Source of the DNA: Pseudanabaena frigida
GTDB taxonomy: Bacteria > Cyanobacteriota > Cyanobacteriia > Pseudanabaenales > Pseudanabaenaceae
Assembly (NCBI GenBank): GCA_003242085.1
Contig: QBML01000004.1
Location: forward strand, 124,001 to 188,000
DNA: 64,000 bases
Direction: 5' to 3'
Below are positions 28,472 through 36,431 of the stretch, one piece after another. Each line of letters opens with the position of its first letter. Position 1 is the first letter of the stretch. A program made the translations under genes and the position numbers. The notes under the pieces are model-generated. The model ran no database searches and was not told where the DNA came from. It saw only the letters and a list, made by a program, of their open reading frames with translations.

Positions 28472-28476
28472 AAGCT

Positions 28477-29757
28477 TTAGCTGCCAACAGAAGCAATATT
28501 TTTTAAATCTGGACGAGCCGCAGGGGTAAATAGGAGAGATTCAAAAGAAGAATCCCGATTACCTAGAGTTCCGTAAAAGAAGAATGAGAAGCCATCAAAC
28601 GATAGCTCTCGTGCAATTTTGACTTGCCCTTTAATTTGACGCATATCAACATTTTGAATTCTTAGACCTGTCAAGATGCCTACGGCGACAGGAATCTTAT
28701 GGCGGATTTCCTGCCATTCTGGACGTTGTAACTCAATTTGGTAATTTTCAATATTATCTCGGTAGACTTGCACGATTAGTTCGTCAACATATCCTAGATA
28801 AACCCAGCTATACCAATCCTGTAAATACTTAGAAAACGAGAATTCCTTAGGATTAGGCGATAGTGAAACTAAGCAATTTGGTTTAACCGCTTTAACTGCT
28901 CTGGAGATTTTACTCATCAGTATTGTCAAATACTTAGATCGCCATTGCATCCATGACGGATCTTTAAAATCTTCGGGAGGAAGTTTGCCAAAATGCTCTT
29001 TTTTGTATAGGGCGATCGTGTAGTCGTCGTAGCCTAGCTCTGAGGGCATTCCGAAATGATCGTCTAGTTGAATACCATCTACATTGTACTTGGTGACAAC
29101 TTCCACGATTAAATCGGTCAGAAACTTCTGAACTTCTGGACGCGCAGGATTCAGCCAAACTAGTCGATGCTCGTCATACTCTCCATGCAAAAATACTTGG
29201 GAGCCGTCTAGTCGATTGGTGACCCAGTCAGGATGCTGTCTCATTAATTCTGAGCCTTCTTCTGTCATCAAGCCATACTCAAACCAAGGAATTACAGCAA
29301 AATTTTGATCGTGCCCTAATTCAATAGTTTCTGCGAGCATGTCCCGACTCTTAAATTCAGGCGTAGGATCTATATCTGCACCAAAGGTTTTTTGAGCGAC
29401 TTGGCTGGGATAGAGCGTGTATCCGCCATTCCAAACCGTTGGGTAAAGTGTATTAAATTTTAATCTCTTTAATCTTTTAATGGCTTGCTGAAGATTTTGG
29501 GTCGAAAGCAAGACATCGCTATCGACATTTGTTAACCAAATGCCGCGTAATTCGTTGTTATTAGTTGGTCTAATTGCTGGGGTGCTTGGGCGAGTAGTTG
29601 GTGATTCAACTGAGTTGCTAGCAGTATTATTTGTAGTGGAAGTTTGAGCTAATGCCCAAAAAGGAAAATTGAGTGTTAGCGCGATCGCTAATCCTAAAAA
29701 AGCTAAAACGAGAAAGCGAAGCCGTGCTTGCCAAGATACAGAATTAATTTTCCCCAT
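28477..29757 (-). CDS. GHL10-family (DUF187) glycoside hydrolase-like lipoprotein/exported protein
   Basis: A 426-residue exported protein. Residues 12-38 form a signal segment (FLVLAFLGLAIALTLNFPFW then ALAQ), followed by a Ser/Thr/Asn-rich linker. The catalytic-type domain starts ELRGIWLTNVDSDVLLS and contains the TIM-barrel elements TLYPTVWNGGYTLYPS, GIQLDDHFGMPSELGYDDYT and LSPNPKEFSFSKYLQDWYSW, typical of GHL10/DUF187 proteins thought to act on cell-wall or exopolysaccharide glycans. The substrate is unknown. Confidence 0.88.
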   Translation of the reverse strand: MGKINSVSWQARLRFLVLAFLGLAIALTLNFPFWALAQTSTTNNTASNSVESPTTRPSTPAIRPTNNNELRGIWLTNVDSDVLLSTQNLQQAIKRLKRLKFNTLYPTVWNGGYTLYPSQVAQKTFGADIDPTPEFKSRDMLAETIELGHDQNFAVIPWFEYGLMTEEGSELMRQHPDWVTNRLDGSQVFLHGEYDEHRLVWLNPARPEVQKFLTDLIVEVVTKYNVDGIQLDDHFGMPSELGYDDYTIALYKKEHFGKLPPEDFKDPSWMQWRSKYLTILMSKISRAVKAVKPNCLVSLSPNPKEFSFSKYLQDWYSWVYLGYVDELIVQVYRDNIENYQIELQRPEWQEIRHKIPVAVGILTGLRIQNVDMRQIKGQVKIARELSFDGFSFFFYGTLGNRDSSFESLLFTPAARPDLKNIASVGS

Positions 29758-29880
29758 AACAAATGAGCCAATTAAGCTCTAACTCCTCACATTTAGGCTT
29801 TAATTTCCTTGCAGACATAATTGTATAGCAATCACTATCATGCACAAAAGAAGAAAGAGCAATATGCGCTCCTCCTACCT

Positions 29881-30366
29881 TTATAGGTTTTTTGACTGAA
29901 ATCCTAAAAAATTACGATTCATTTCTAAGATCGGGCATAACAAATCAGCAATATCTTTGGGCAGAATATCTTTTACGACATCTTGCATTATTAAGTATGT
30001 GACATTACAGGCTTCTTGCGCTCCAAAGGCTTGCATGATTGTCTGGAACCAATATAAAAACTGCTGTCGCAAGAGTTCGGGATCGTCTAACAAAACTGTC
30101 ATTGCCGAATGACGTAACACCCGAAATGTATCTTGTTTCCATTTGTTTTTCATGTCTTCACCCTTGGGGAGAAGCAAATTAGGGTGGGATACTTGCAACT
30201 TTGCTAGAACGGTTTCGACAATTTCTTTCTCTACAGCTTTGATACGGTGATAAGCATCAACTCTTGAATCAAAAGAAGTGATGTACGTATCCATAAACTG
30301 CAATTCATCGTCGCTAGCATAGCGACCATCTGCGTTTGTTCCTAATTGTTGCAGCTTACTTAACAT
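29881..30366 (-). CDS. Phycobiliprotein-like protein lacking the bilin cysteine
   Basis: A 161-residue protein with the length and helical pattern of an allophycocyanin subunit: NADGRYASDDELQFMDTYI near the start and KAVEKEIVETVLAKLQ in the first helices. Aligned by eye with ApcA, the CLRDLDYYLR chromophore block becomes WKQDTFRVLR, so the bilin-attaching cysteine is Trp while the Asp three residues later is kept. It should therefore not bind a bilin covalently. It may be a regulatory or structural phycobilisome-superfamily member; the role is unknown. It is monocistronic, far from apc or cpc genes. Confidence 0.8.
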   Translation of the reverse strand: MLSKLQQLGTNADGRYASDDELQFMDTYITSFDSRVDAYHRIKAVEKEIVETVLAKLQVSHPNLLLPKGEDMKNKWKQDTFRVLRHSAMTVLLDDPELLRQQFLYWFQTIMQAFGAQEACNVTYLIMQDVVKDILPKDIADLLCPILEMNRNFLGFQSKNL

Positions 30367-30535
30367 AGTTAAACGTCACTCTAATTAATATTAATTATGT
30401 ATATATGATTTTATATGGGTCTGAGCCTGAAAATATCCGCCACTTCAATCATTATCTCTAGCGATCGCCGATTTTTTGTTACGATTCAGATAAATTGATA
30501 AACATCTATGCGATCGCTCGCCGCAATATCCTGTC

Positions 30536-32191
30536 ATGTTATCTGACAATGACCACATTGAAGGGCTGTTCCCAGAAGCTGCTCAAAGTTGGGATTTAAA
30601 TCGGCTTTATGCGGATTTACAAGCTGCTAGTGGCAAGGAAATTAAGCCATTTGAAAAGGCTTGTTTGCGTGGGTTGTTATGTCGGTACCGACCAGGGCAA
30701 CTTGCCTTTAAGCTAGCTTGGACTTCGGGGGCTTTACGGGTGGAGTTAAATAAAGGGCTGTATCGATCGCTTGAGGCGATCGCCGCTCAGCCACTCAATA
30801 CCTTACGGTGGGAAAAAGTGCCTGAATGGTTAGAGGCTAAAGGTTATAAGGCTCAACGCCAAAATTTGCATAATACAACCGCCGACTCTCAAATTAACTC
30901 AGGGGCAAATTTGGCAGATTGGGGCGAGGCTCCTAACATTCAAACTTTTTATGGACGCACTGAAGAATTAGCCAAACTAGAGCAATGGCTTGGGCGCGAT
31001 CGCTGTCATCTCTTGGCAATTTGTGGGATGGGCGGCATTGGCAAGACAGCCTTAGCAGTGAAACTAGTTGAAAATATTCAATCGCAGTTTGATTGTTTTA
31101 TTTGGCGATCGCTGCGGGGTGCACAACCGACTGCTCAGTTAATTGCTGACTTGTTGCAATTTCTCAACTATTCGCAACAACCAGATTGTGACATTTCTGA
31201 TTTGTTAGAAATTTTGCGCCAAAAGCGTTGTTTGATCGTACTAGATGACTTTGAAGCAACATTGCAAGATGGGGAACTGGTAGGAGCCTATCGCCAAGGT
31301 TGCGAATCTCATGCAGAATTATTACAGCGCGTTGGGTCTGAACGCCATCAAAGTTCGTTGATTTTAATTGGGCGCGAACAACCCAAGGAAATTTCAATGC
31401 ATCAAGGGGAAGATCAACCGATTCGCTATTACAAAGTGAATGGATTGCAGCGACAAGGTGCATTTGAGTTATTGAGAGCGCGAGGCTTTACAGGCTCTGA
31501 AAATGGATTAGATGCTTTAGTCCAACAATATCGCGGTAATCCCTCGGCTTTGAGAATTGTGGCGGGGACAATTCAGGAGTTATTTAATGGCAATGTTTCG
31601 GAATTTCTCAAACAGACTGCGCTTGCTCTTGGTGATGTATTACGCACGCTTCTCTATCAACAGTTTGAGCGACTCTCCAAACTAGAAAAAGATGTTTTGT
31701 ATTGGCTGGCGATTAAGCATCGTCCTGTATCTCTCTCAACCTTGCGATCGGAGATGAATTTGCAAACCTCTGGCTCAGAATTAATTAATGCTCTAGAGTC
31801 GCTGCGGTGGCGATCGCTAATTGAGAAAGTCTCAGAACAGGATGAGGTGATGTTTTTGCTAGAGCCTGTGGTATTGAAATATGTGAATCGTCAATTTGTG
31901 GATGAAGTGAGCAAAGAAATCACCGCGATCGCGATGCAACAAAATCTCAAATCGATTAATTTACTACAAAGCCATGTTCTCGTCGAAGATCGAGCTCCTG
32001 ACTCGATTCGGGCGATGCAGATTCGCTTAGTTCTGAAGCCAATTAAGGACAAACTAAATAAGGCGATCGCCCAAAATAATATTGAATTGGAAGCTCTACG
32101 AGAGATTCTCGCTAGTCAGCATCAAGTGCAACCAACTGAAGGCACAAGTTACACCGAAGTTAATCTCGCTCTGATTGGCTTATGGTGGTAA
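30536..32191 (+). CDS. STAND (NB-ARC) NTPase without C-terminal repeats
   Basis: A 551-residue signalling ATPase. Residues 20-90 form a helix-turn-helix-like N-terminal domain (ACLRGLLCRYRPGQLAFKLA) found at the front of cyanobacterial NB-ARC proteins. The NTPase domain begins TFYGRTEELAKLEQWLG, with Walker A GMGGIGKTA (164-172) and Walker B CLIVLDD (232-238), followed by winged-helix-type segments. Relatives usually continue into WD40 or TPR sensor repeats; this chain ends at about the point where they would start. The next gene begins 65 bases downstream in the same direction, so the missing sensor or effector function may be supplied in trans. Confidence 0.85.
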   Translation: MLSDNDHIEGLFPEAAQSWDLNRLYADLQAASGKEIKPFEKACLRGLLCRYRPGQLAFKLAWTSGALRVELNKGLYRSLEAIAAQPLNTLRWEKVPEWLEAKGYKAQRQNLHNTTADSQINSGANLADWGEAPNIQTFYGRTEELAKLEQWLGRDRCHLLAICGMGGIGKTALAVKLVENIQSQFDCFIWRSLRGAQPTAQLIADLLQFLNYSQQPDCDISDLLEILRQKRCLIVLDDFEATLQDGELVGAYRQGCESHAELLQRVGSERHQSSLILIGREQPKEISMHQGEDQPIRYYKVNGLQRQGAFELLRARGFTGSENGLDALVQQYRGNPSALRIVAGTIQELFNGNVSEFLKQTALALGDVLRTLLYQQFERLSKLEKDVLYWLAIKHRPVSLSTLRSEMNLQTSGSELINALESLRWRSLIEKVSEQDEVMFLLEPVVLKYVNRQFVDEVSKEITAIAMQQNLKSINLLQSHVLVEDRAPDSIRAMQIRLVLKPIKDKLNKAIAQNNIELEALREILASQHQVQPTEGTSYTEVNLALIGLWW

Positions 32192-32256
32192 ATTAATCGC
32201 AAGGCAAAGATCAGTACTACTAACTCCTGAACTTCAAATTCTGACATCCAAATCTT

Positions 32257-33636
32257 ATGACTACACCTTCCAACATATTGGCAACTAATCTCAAAGATGC
32301 CTATCGCGTTTGCGATGTGGTTCCGCTCCAAGATTTAGAGCTAGAGCGCTATTATGTGGATTTGTCAAAGACGCGCAAAACTGATGCGATCGATAGCATT
32401 ACACTAATCTTAGATGATCAAAAGTCAGGAGATTTTGTCACAATTTTATTTACTGGACATAGAGGTAGTGGCAAAAGTACAGAATTAAGACTAATCCAAA
32501 AGCGTTGGCAAGATGAATATCAGGTAATTTATGTTGATGCTTCGAGCGAAACGGATATTAATGATGCTGAATATACTGATATCTACTTAATTGTGATCAA
32601 GTGGGTAGAGTTCGAGCTGCGTAAACAGGGATTGAAATTTGATGCTGAATTACTATCAAATTTTGAAGAATGGTTTAAAGAAGTAACCAATGAAACAGTG
32701 GAATCAGTAGACAAGTCAATTTCTGTAGAAGGAGAAGTAACTTTAAATGCTGAGGTTCCTTTTGTGGGAGTAGTGCCGCCATTTTTGGCAAAACTTGTGT
32801 TAAAGCTTTTAGGGCAAGTTAAGGCTTCGCATCAGGGCAAAAAGACAGTTAGGCAGACTCTTTTAAAAGATGTCGAACGCTTAAAAACTGATATCAATTT
32901 ACTATTGGATGATGGATTAAAAAAGTGGCAGAAAAAGTTTCCCAAATGCAAAGACTTTTTGATAATTTTCGATAATTTAGATCGCTGTCCTCCCCCTGTC
33001 GCTAATCATTTGTTTTTTGACTATGCCTCACAGCTAAAGGATTTACACTGCTCAATTGTTTATACTGTGCCAATCTCAGCCGTCTATTCGCCTAAAGGCG
33101 TTAGCGCTGCTTTTCCGAATTACCATATCATTCCCATGATTAATATTTACAATTACGATCCTCTCGATCGCAGTGGTAAAGAGCCTGAGTATAATGCCAA
33201 GGGTTTAGATGCAGTGGCAAGTTTGATTGAGAAGCGGATCGATATTGATGCGATCTTTGAGTCTCGACAATGTGTATTGGAGTTAGCAAAATATAGTGGT
33301 GGTCACGTTCGACAAATGATGCAGATCGTCAGAGGAGCCATTCAAAATGCGAGGACTAGTCGTCGAGACAAGGTAAATGATGAGAATGTTACCTATGCGA
33401 TTAATCAACAACAATTCACTATGGAGCGCATGATTCCAAATGAACATTATCCCGTTTTGGTGAAGGTCTATTTGGAGAAAAATGTGCCAAGGGATGAGGT
33501 GGGACAGTTGATGTTGTCGAATATTTCAGTTTTGGAATATAACGGACTAGAACGTTGGAATTATCTTAATCCAGTGGTAATTAGAAGTCGTCTATTTAAG
33601 AGAGCGTTGGAAGATTATCTTGCTAAGAATCCATAA
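32257..33636 (+). CDS. P-loop ATPase (AAA/KAP-like)
   Basis: A 459-residue ATPase. Walker A is GHRGSGKST (67-75), Walker B is in FLIIFDNLDRCPPP, and a sensor-like segment follows in CSIVYTVPISAVYS. A hydrophobic stretch near residues 167-185 (VPFVGVVPPFLAKLVLKLLG) precedes a Lys-rich helix, a possible membrane-contacting insertion as in KAP-type ATPases. The C-terminal winged region (LMLSNISVLEYNGLERWNYL) resembles STAND/Orc-like proteins. It sits between a STAND protein and a TPR protein with a five-base gap to the latter, so the three probably act together. The specific role is unknown. Confidence 0.8.
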   Translation: MTTPSNILATNLKDAYRVCDVVPLQDLELERYYVDLSKTRKTDAIDSITLILDDQKSGDFVTILFTGHRGSGKSTELRLIQKRWQDEYQVIYVDASSETDINDAEYTDIYLIVIKWVEFELRKQGLKFDAELLSNFEEWFKEVTNETVESVDKSISVEGEVTLNAEVPFVGVVPPFLAKLVLKLLGQVKASHQGKKTVRQTLLKDVERLKTDINLLLDDGLKKWQKKFPKCKDFLIIFDNLDRCPPPVANHLFFDYASQLKDLHCSIVYTVPISAVYSPKGVSAAFPNYHIIPMINIYNYDPLDRSGKEPEYNAKGLDAVASLIEKRIDIDAIFESRQCVLELAKYSGGHVRQMMQIVRGAIQNARTSRRDKVNDENVTYAINQQQFTMERMIPNEHYPVLVKVYLEKNVPRDEVGQLMLSNISVLEYNGLERWNYLNPVVIRSRLFKRALEDYLAKNP

Positions 33637-33641
33637 ATGCT

Positions 33642-35453
33642 ATGACAGAAGATGATCACCAAGAAGAAGAAAACCTACCTAAGTTCCGATCGCAAAATGA
33701 TGACGCGATTCAAAGCTTGTTGGCGATGATGGATTTGTCGCAGGGTTTCACGATCGCTTTTGCTGAGTGTAATTTTTGGCAAGATGGGGTGGCGTTGGTG
33801 GCGGCGCTAAATGAAGAGATCGCTAGTGATCCAGAGTGGGAGGAGTTGCAGCTAGAGTCTTGGGAATTTAATGATCCTGATTTGCGATATTTGTTGGATG
33901 AGTTGAGCAAGCGTCTAGAGACTTTACCGCGCCAAGAGGGGAAGAAGTTGGTGTTGGTATTGAGTGGTTTAGAAAATGCGATCGGGGTGGTGGGCGAATA
34001 TCCGCCATTTTTAGTGGATTTGAATTTTGTGCGCGATGCTTATGCACGGTTGGCTCCTCATCCTGTGGTGTTTGTGTTGCCAGACTATGCGATCACCCGT
34101 GTGGCAAATTTTGCACCCGACTTTTGGGCGTGGAAATCTGGGGTGTTTAAGTTTCAGACATCAAAGGAAACTAGGGATTTTGCTGAAGCAAAAACAATTG
34201 GCTCAGATCGAATTATTGGCAATTATCTTAAGCCTGAAAAGAGAGAACGTATTAATTTGTTACATCGGTTGTTAATGGAATCTAATCCCTCTGGATCTGA
34301 TCCAGCATCTGATCGCAATGCAGCTAGTCAGATGAATATTTTGATTCAATTGGGATCGGCTTACTTAAGTTTGAGTAAATTTAATCAAGCAATTGATTTT
34401 TACGATCAAGCATTGTCGCTAGCCAGAAAGTTAGGAGATCGCAATGGTGAAGCAAATTCTCTTTGGAATATAGGCAATGCTTACGGTTCACTAGGACAGT
34501 ACCAACAAGCAATTCACTTCCATCATCAATCCCTAGAAATCGCCAAAGAAATTGGTGATCGCAGTAGTGAAGCAAGATCTCTCAACGGTCTAGGCAATAC
34601 TTACAGTTCACTAGGACAGTACCAGCAAGCAATTGATTTCCATCTGCAATCTCTGGAAATTTCAGAAGAAATTGGTGATCGCAATGGTGAAGCAAGATCT
34701 CTCAATAATCTAGGGCTTGCATACGGTTCACTAGGGCAGTATCAGCAAGCGATTGAGTTCCATCAGCAGTCTTTGGCAATTGATAAGGAAGCAGGCGATC
34801 TCAATGGTGAAGCAACATCTCTTGGCAATCTAGGGCTTACTTACTATTTACTAGGACAGTACCAGCAAGCGATTCAGTTTTATCAGCAGTCTTTGGAAAT
34901 CGAAAGAGAAATTGGTGATCGCAATGGCGAAGCAAATTCTCTTGGCAATCTAGGGATTGCTTTTGATTCACTAGGACAGTGCCAGCAAGCAATTCAGTTT
35001 CAGCAACAGTCTTTGGAAATCAAAAGAGAAATTGGCGATCGCGATGGTGAAGCAGCTTCTCTTGGCAATCTAGGCAATGCATACTATTCACTAGGGCAGT
35101 ACCAGCAAGCAATTCAGTTTCAGCAACAGTCTTTGGAAATTGATAGAGAAATAGGCGATCGCAATGGTGAAGCAAATTCTCTCCATAATCTAGGGCTTGC
35201 CCTTAAAGCATTAGGTCGCAGAGGTGAATCCATAGAGGCTCTCAATGCTTCAAGAAAAATATATGAAGAATTGGGACTTTATCATAAGATTGAGAATTCA
35301 GATAAATCCTTTGCACCGCTAGAAACTGTCGCCAAAGAACCCAAGCGATTTGAACTACCAGACCCACCCAAACGCAAGCGCCGCAAAAATCTCTTTCAGA
35401 TTATTTTTATTTGGTTGAGACGCATCTGGTCGAAACTATGGAAGAGAAATTAG
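33642..35453 (+). CDS. TPR protein with degenerate NTPase-like head and basic/aromatic tail
   Basis: A 603-residue protein. The first 190 residues look like a P-loop-type domain that has lost Walker A (FAECNFWQDGVALVAAL at the expected place) but keeps a Walker-B-like strand (KLVLVLSGLENA). Residues from about 227 to 530 are roughly eight 40-residue TPRs with consensus SLGNLGxAYxSLGQYQQAI, encoded by near-identical 120-base units. The last 27 residues are Lys/Arg-rich and then alternate Trp/Phe/Ile with basic residues, a possible amphipathic membrane-binding helix. It is adjacent to the P-loop ATPase gene and is likely its partner. Confidence 0.85.
   Translation: MTEDDHQEEENLPKFRSQNDDAIQSLLAMMDLSQGFTIAFAECNFWQDGVALVAALNEEIASDPEWEELQLESWEFNDPDLRYLLDELSKRLETLPRQEGKKLVLVLSGLENAIGVVGEYPPFLVDLNFVRDAYARLAPHPVVFVLPDYAITRVANFAPDFWAWKSGVFKFQTSKETRDFAEAKTIGSDRIIGNYLKPEKRERINLLHRLLMESNPSGSDPASDRNAASQMNILIQLGSAYLSLSKFNQAIDFYDQALSLARKLGDRNGEANSLWNIGNAYGSLGQYQQAIHFHHQSLEIAKEIGDRSSEARSLNGLGNTYSSLGQYQQAIDFHLQSLEISEEIGDRNGEARSLNNLGLAYGSLGQYQQAIEFHQQSLAIDKEAGDLNGEATSLGNLGLTYYLLGQYQQAIQFYQQSLEIEREIGDRNGEANSLGNLGIAFDSLGQCQQAIQFQQQSLEIKREIGDRDGEAASLGNLGNAYYSLGQYQQAIQFQQQSLEIDREIGDRNGEANSLHNLGLALKALGRRGESIEALNASRKIYEELGLYHKIENSDKSFAPLETVAKEPKRFELPDPPKRKRRKNLFQIIFIWLRRIWSKLWKRN
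34430..35210 (+). repeat. Tandem 120-bp coding repeats in the TPR gene
   Basis: About seven consecutive units of 120 bases share long identical tracts, such as CTAGGACAGTACCAGCAAGC and the GGTGATCGCAATGGTGAAGC-like junction. The nucleotide-level similarity exceeds what protein constraint requires and implies recent unit duplication or gene conversion. Copy number probably varies between strains. Confidence 0.8.
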
Positions 35454-35473
35454 CAAATAAAATAGAACTGTAG

Positions 35474-35538
35474 GGGCATAGCATTCCCGCCGCAATCTAT
35501 AAATTTTTAGATTATCTTCCTTTGGGAATGCTATGCCC
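35474..35538. repeat. Small inverted-repeat element, copy 1
   Basis: Arms 35474-35488 and 35524-35538 are perfect 15-mers of the GGGCATAGCATTCCC type, bounding about 35 bases of AT-rich sequence. A second element of similar design lies 44 bases downstream. The outer sequence TGTAGGGGC recurs in inverted orientation at 35646-35653. It resembles dispersed GTAGGGGC...AGCATT elements recalled from other cyanobacteria. Confidence 0.55.
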
Positions 35539-35581
35539 AAAACCTTGAAACGCAGAGACAATTTGTCTATGAAAGCACAGA

Positions 35582-35647
35582 GGGCTTAGCATTTGCAGAT
35601 CAGGGTTTCTGTGATGTGTTTGAAATTGTAGCGCAAATGCTAAGCCC
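35582..35647. repeat. Small inverted-repeat element, copy 2
   Basis: Arms 35582-35596 and 35633-35647 are perfect 15-mers of the GGGCTTAGCATTTGC type. Arm sequence and spacing match copy 1 closely, so the two are probably one family. No coding capacity is present. Confidence 0.55.
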
Positions 35648-35696
35648 CTACAATTTTGCTACGAGAAATCTGAGGGGACAAGAATAATTCATGACA

Positions 35697-35822
35697 CTAG
35701 AGTGGAAGCTCTAAATTTGCGATCGCCTTACGTGCCACATCTAAATCATAGGAAAAAGGATTACGACGGGGTTGGTAATCTTTGGCATAGAGCGCACAGT
35801 GACACAAGACAGAGTTCACCAT
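35697..35822 (-). CDS. Possible 41-residue ORF or gene remnant
   Basis: An ATG-to-TAG frame encoding 41 residues, including ALYAKDYQPRRNPFSYDLDV near the middle. The composition looks protein-like and the end spans a HIP1 octamer. There is no clear ribosome-binding site and no family is recognised. It may be the tail of a decayed gene left in this repeat-rich spacer. Confidence 0.25.
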   Translation of the reverse strand: MVNSVLCHCALYAKDYQPRRNPFSYDLDVARKAIANLELPL

Positions 35823-35897
35823 TAAACAAGGTTGATGAGCTTAGTCGAAGCCACTCTCATATCATTTAGGATTGCTGTAATTTTAATGAGGAGAATC

Positions 35898-35932
35898 AAA
35901 AAAGCACCTTAACCAGATTGGTGAAGGTGCTT
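35898..35932 (-). terminator. Rho-independent terminator of the micro-ORF transcript
   Basis: Read on the minus strand, AAGCACCTT pairs with AAGGTGCTT around a 13-base loop and is followed by a T-run. It lies 23 bases past the stop of the second micro-ORF and is oriented for minus-strand transcripts, defining the end of a short independent unit. Confidence 0.75.
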
Positions 35933-35954
35933 GACATTTTTAGAGGAGAAACTT

Positions 35955-36047
35955 TTAAAAACTATATGCGGCGTTAGTTACAGCTAAGGCAGCGATCGCG
36001 CAGAACAAAAACTTACAAGCGAAAAGCAGGATTTGAAATATATCCAT
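35955..36047 (-). CDS. 30-residue hydrophobic micro-ORF, distal copy
   Basis: It starts MDIFQILLFACKF and ends TNAAYSF, with a single hydrophobic segment spanning most of the chain. It has the same length as the proximal micro-ORF and shares with it FQ at positions 4-5, Phe9, KF at 12-13, IA at 18-19, Leu21 and NA at 25-26, so the two look like tandem paralogues. The ribosome-binding site is weaker (AAG-type). Not recognised as a known photosystem or cytochrome small subunit; probably a membrane micropeptide. Confidence 0.6.
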   Translation of the reverse strand: MDIFQILLFACKFLFCAIAALAVTNAAYSF

Positions 36048-36066
36048 TTTCTTGGAACTTTAAAAA

Positions 36067-36159
36067 CTAGAGTGTAGAGACTGCATTTGCTAAAACTAAA
36101 ATAGCGATCGAACCAGCGTAAAACTTGAAAATAAATCCGCCGAATTGAAATACTGACAT
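36067..36159 (-). CDS. 30-residue hydrophobic micro-ORF, proximal copy
   Basis: It starts MSVFQFGGFIFKFYAGSIA and ends VLANAVSTL, one predicted membrane span. An AAGGAG ribosome-binding site lies 9 bases upstream of the ATG (minus strand). The stop is 20 bases before the second micro-ORF. It is divergent from glnA with about 270 bases between the start codons, a region holding a palindromic NtcA-type site. Function unknown; coexpression with nitrogen-control genes is a testable inference. Confidence 0.65.
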   Translation of the reverse strand: MSVFQFGGFIFKFYAGSIAILVLANAVSTL

Positions 36160-36331
36160 TGCCTTACTCCTTCTTTGTTTAGCTCTTGGTGTACTTAGTA
36201 TCGAGTTTTCTTTGAGATGAAGCAGTGATGCCAGCAATATATGTTTGCGATCGCGATCACAAGATAAGTTTATTGAAATTAACAGTTAATTTTCACAAGT
36301 TTTGTTACATATAGTTTAGCCTGTTGAAAAA

Positions 36332-36373
36332 GTATTGAAAGTTACAAAATGGCTATACCATCCTCTCTACCAT
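36332..36373 (+). promoter_or_regulatory. NtcA-activated glnA promoter
   Basis: GTATTGAAAGTTAC at 36332-36345 is a perfect GTA-N8-TAC NtcA site. Exactly 22 bases later TACCAT at 36368-36373 fits the TAN3T -10 element of class II NtcA promoters. Transcription should start near 36380, about 50 bases before the glnA ATG. NtcA with 2-oxoglutarate would activate glnA under nitrogen limitation. The operator is palindromic and could also affect the divergent micro-ORFs. Confidence 0.85.
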
Positions 36374-36431
36374 TTACATCTAAGTAAGTCAGACCATACA
36401 TTTAATTTTTAAAGATATTTAAGGATAAAAC

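Noticed and set aside
34300-35240. Regular repeats that could suggest a CRISPR array
   Set aside because: The 120-base period is in frame, lacks unique spacers and encodes TPRs.
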